Shown in pieces: positions 61,914 through 64,000 of a DNA stretch of 64,000 nucleotides (position 1 is its first letter; each line of letters begins with the position of its first letter). Made by a program: the position numbers and the translations under genes. The notes beneath the pieces are model-generated. The model searched no databases. It had not been told where the DNA came from and saw only the letters and a program-made list of their open reading frames with translations. Source of the stretch: JAICXG01 sp963801255 (lineage in GTDB: Bacteria; Verrucomicrobiota; Verrucomicrobiia; Chthoniobacterales; UBA10450); the NCBI GenBank assembly GCA_963801255.1, contig CAWDEC010000006.1:709202-773201 (forward strand), in the 5' to 3' direction.

Positions 61914-62915
61914 ATGAAATCAAGATATCCGTTTGTTCAAACCCTTGCTGCCTTAGCCTTCTTAGCCCTTATCGCGAGTATAGCCCCGGCGGCGACCATC
62001 GAAGTGCTGGAGACATTTGATTATCCCGGCACCGGAAACCTGACCTTTCCGCAAAAGATCAATGATCGAGGGGTTATTGTTGGCGTTTTTATTGACGTCA
62101 ATGGAGTGGCCCGCGGTTTCTTTCGCTCGCGCAACGGTCAGTTCAGTCATGCTTTTGTTGACCCTAACGACACTGGCGGTGTTACTCAGGGGCGCGCTAT
62201 CAATAACTTCCGAAAGATTTGCGGTGAATATCTCAATGGGACCGATGGCACCTTTCACGGTTACTTCCTCTCGCACCAGAGGTTCATGAATTTCGATGTC
62301 GCCGATGCCACAAACACGATTCCGCTGGGATTAAACGATGCGAATGATTTCTCGGGCAGCGCTGTTTTAAGTGACGGAAGCCAGCAGGGCTTTGTCAGCC
62401 TTGACGGAGACATTACGACCTTCGCCATTCCAGGCGCCACGGCAACCCTGGCTTATTCACTGAATAGCTCAAACCAGGTCGTAGGTTACTATGTCGATGC
62501 CGACGGGGTGACTACCCATGCCTATCTTCGCGACAGCGATGGCACTCTAACCTTTCCGATCGATGCGGACGATTCTACCGGAACCATTCTATTCGGAAAC
62601 AATGATTCAAACTGGGCGGTCGGAAGATATACTGACACGGCCGCTGTGACCCATGGGCTCTTCTTCATGACGCCGGACGATATCCTGAGCTTTGATTTTC
62701 CGGGTTCGGCAGGGTTCACCTCTCTCAACGGCATTAATGAGCAGGGATATATCTGTGGCCGCTATCTTGACTCAGCTGGGATAGCGCACGGATTTCTTGC
62801 CAGGGTGAATCCCAATGGCACTGGTGACGGTAATAGCGCCAGGAGTCATACTTTTAAGATGCCGGTGCAACTGCGGGTGCAATCTGCGGCAATGCTGGCT
62901 GGTGCTGCCTATTGA
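61914..62915 (+). CDS. secreted HAF-repeat protein, copy 3
   Basis: The 333-residue protein (ATG 61914) has a signal peptide (VQTLAALAFLALIASIAPAA). It begins VLETFDYPGTG and carries the repeats INDRGVIVGVFID, INNFRKICGEYLN, LNDANDFSGSAVL, LNSSNQVVGYYVD, NNDSNWAVGRYTD and INEQGYICGRYLD, and it ends with a hydrophobic C-terminal segment (PVQLRVQSAAMLAGAAY). Slightly longer than its paralogues. Function unknown. Confidence 0.8.
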   Translation: MKSRYPFVQTLAALAFLALIASIAPAATIEVLETFDYPGTGNLTFPQKINDRGVIVGVFIDVNGVARGFFRSRNGQFSHAFVDPNDTGGVTQGRAINNFRKICGEYLNGTDGTFHGYFLSHQRFMNFDVADATNTIPLGLNDANDFSGSAVLSDGSQQGFVSLDGDITTFAIPGATATLAYSLNSSNQVVGYYVDADGVTTHAYLRDSDGTLTFPIDADDSTGTILFGNNDSNWAVGRYTDTAAVTHGLFFMTPDDILSFDFPGSAGFTSLNGINEQGYICGRYLDSAGIAHGFLARVNPNGTGDGNSARSHTFKMPVQLRVQSAAMLAGAAY

Positions 62916-62996
62916 GGCGAGATCAAGCATTTCCTGAATCGAAGAGCGGCGGCGATCCATCGCCGCCGCTCACACTGGTCGTGAGGGAGCAGGCGT

Positions 62997-63103
62997 CGTT
63001 TTTCCTGATCACGCGTCGGAGCAAAATCGCCAAGCACTCAAACCAAGCCTCTGCGAGCGCGCCGCTGCTTTCGCGCCGGTGTCATTGGATGTGGCGGCGG
63101 TGA
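62997..63103. repeat. duplicated intergenic segment, copy b
   Basis: Second copy of the spacer at 61688-61782, in front of HAF copy 4. The shared ends are CCTGATCACGCG and GGCGGCGGTGAG. It contains about 10 more bases than copy a near 63040. Confidence 0.65.
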
Positions 63104-63229
63104 GAGAAACAATTTCCCCAGTCATCGAACCGCATAACATCCTCATTACGAAGTCATGCGTTATTTTTTGGCTCGACAATCTCCGGCTGAATAACCAAAG
63201 CAGATCAACATTCCAAACAGGAGGAATAC

Positions 63230-64000
63230 ATGCACTACCGAATCGCAATTGTTTGCATCCTTGCGGCCGTTTCTTCTCTCTCAGATCCGGCTGCGGCTGA
63301 GCAGCCGGCTTTCTCGGTCAAAATCGTAGCGACCTTCGATTATCCTGGTGTGGGAAATTCGACGACTGGCGTCGAGATTAACGAAGCAGGGACCGTTGCG
63401 GGTTTCTTTACCAATTCGTCTGGAATGATCAGCGGATTTGTGCGTCTCCGGGACGGCACTTTCAGCGCGCCGATTGTTGAACCGGACGACGGAAACACCA
63501 CTTTGGCGTCCGGCATTAACAATATCGGAACGGTGTCGGGTTATTTCGTCGGGGCAGGAGACGGGTTCTTCCACGGTTATCTCCTTACCGGGGACAACTT
63601 CACTCCATTCGACGCGCCGGGGGCGCTTTCCACGATGGTGGAAAAAAACAATGACGCGGGGGATTTTGTCGGCGCGTTCACGACCAGCACACACGATTTT
63701 CAGGCCTTCATGAATGTTGGTGGGAACACCGAGCCAATCAATATTCCCCCCGCGCTGACGAGTTTTGCTGAAGGCATGAACCAAACTGGAGATGTCGTCG
63801 GATTCTATGCGGACAGCGGGGGAATCGTGCATGCCTTCTTCAGAAGTGCGAGTGGCGTCTTGAAATTTCCGATCAATTTTCCAGGGGCCGTGCTTACCAG
63901 CGTACTCGAGGACGTGAACGACCAGGGCGAAATGGTGGGGAGATATACCGACGGTGCCGGCGTGATTCATGGAGCCTTTTTCAAACGACCCGGGGTTTTC
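63230..64000 (+). CDS. secreted HAF-repeat protein, copy 4 (cut by window edge)
   Basis: From ATG 63230, with a strong GGAGG nine bases upstream, 257 codons are visible before the window ends. There is a signal peptide (IAIVCILAAVSSLSDPAAA) and the shared start IVATFDYPGVG, then repeats INEAGTVAGFFTN, INNIGTVSGYFVG, NNDAGDFVGAFTT, MNQTGDVVGFYAD and VNDQGEMVGRYTD. It is the fourth member of the array. Confidence 0.82.
   Translation, partial: MHYRIAIVCILAAVSSLSDPAAAEQPAFSVKIVATFDYPGVGNSTTGVEINEAGTVAGFFTNSSGMISGFVRLRDGTFSAPIVEPDDGNTTLASGINNIGTVSGYFVGAGDGFFHGYLLTGDNFTPFDAPGALSTMVEKNNDAGDFVGAFTTSTHDFQAFMNVGGNTEPINIPPALTSFAEGMNQTGDVVGFYADSGGIVHAFFRSASGVLKFPINFPGAVLTSVLEDVNDQGEMVGRYTDGAGVIHGAFFKRPGVF

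Overview
The window reads as a GC-rich chromosomal segment of a free-living, probably soil, member of the Verrucomicrobia (PVC group; Spartobacteria/Chthoniobacterales-like is my best guess). The guess rests on recognisable gene families, on many lineage-restricted exported proteins, on a protein built of DPxxAxxW repeats, and on short monocistronic or two-gene units on both strands. Taxonomy is inference; no rRNA gene is present.

Layout. 1-15 kb is housekeeping and metabolic: a GCS2-type ligase cut by the window edge, a solitary nuoA, a FIST protein, xerD, a UVR-motif protein, a YedY/sulfite-oxidase-like enzyme overlapping an EamA exporter, a ferritin-like/VIT1 fusion (MbfA-like), a dolichyl-phosphate-type glycosyltransferase, two coiled-coil membrane proteins and an RlmI-type methyltransferase. 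15-23 kb holds korA-korB-pyrE, a POT peptide transporter, a ribbon-helix-helix/PIN pair and a PLP decarboxylase. 23-28 kb holds a nuclease-like/DUF2075 helicase and an ABC-F ATPase. 28-39 kb holds AraC and LysR regulators, small exported or membrane proteins, an Asp-box (sialidase-fold) protein, a retropepsin-like protease and a phytoene-desaturase-like oxidoreductase. 39-42.5 kb clusters a lysine-rich histone-tail-like protein, a SET-domain methyltransferase, a TonB-C protein and zinc-ribbon paralogues, one of them frameshifted. 42.7-48 kb has a PAS histidine kinase, a DUF4142 protein, the repeat protein and a MaoC protein.

48-53.4 kb is the most interesting block: a SIR2-like protein, overlapped by a large STAND NTPase with 16 WD40 repeats, then a four-helix membrane protein, ending at a tRNA-Val gene. 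It looks like a membrane-tethered NAD-depleting immune cassette. 53.5-57 kb shows genome wear: a TolB-like/TPR protein with a frameshifted tail, a remnant of a second copy, half a tRNA-Val, and a frameshifted aldo/keto reductase. purF-purM follow, and 59.8-64 kb is a tandem array of four secreted HAF-repeat paralogues, the last cut by the window edge.

Across the window an 8-mer, CGTTAGGC (usually TCGTTAGGC), occurs about 40 times on both strands where about two would be expected by chance. It lies inside genes (read as Ser-Leu-Gly or Pro-Asn), between genes, and as the stop codon of several genes. It is nearly absent from about 14.7-22.8 kb, 32-37 kb and the SIR2/STAND block. No CRISPR array, rRNA, complete insertion sequence or replication origin was seen.
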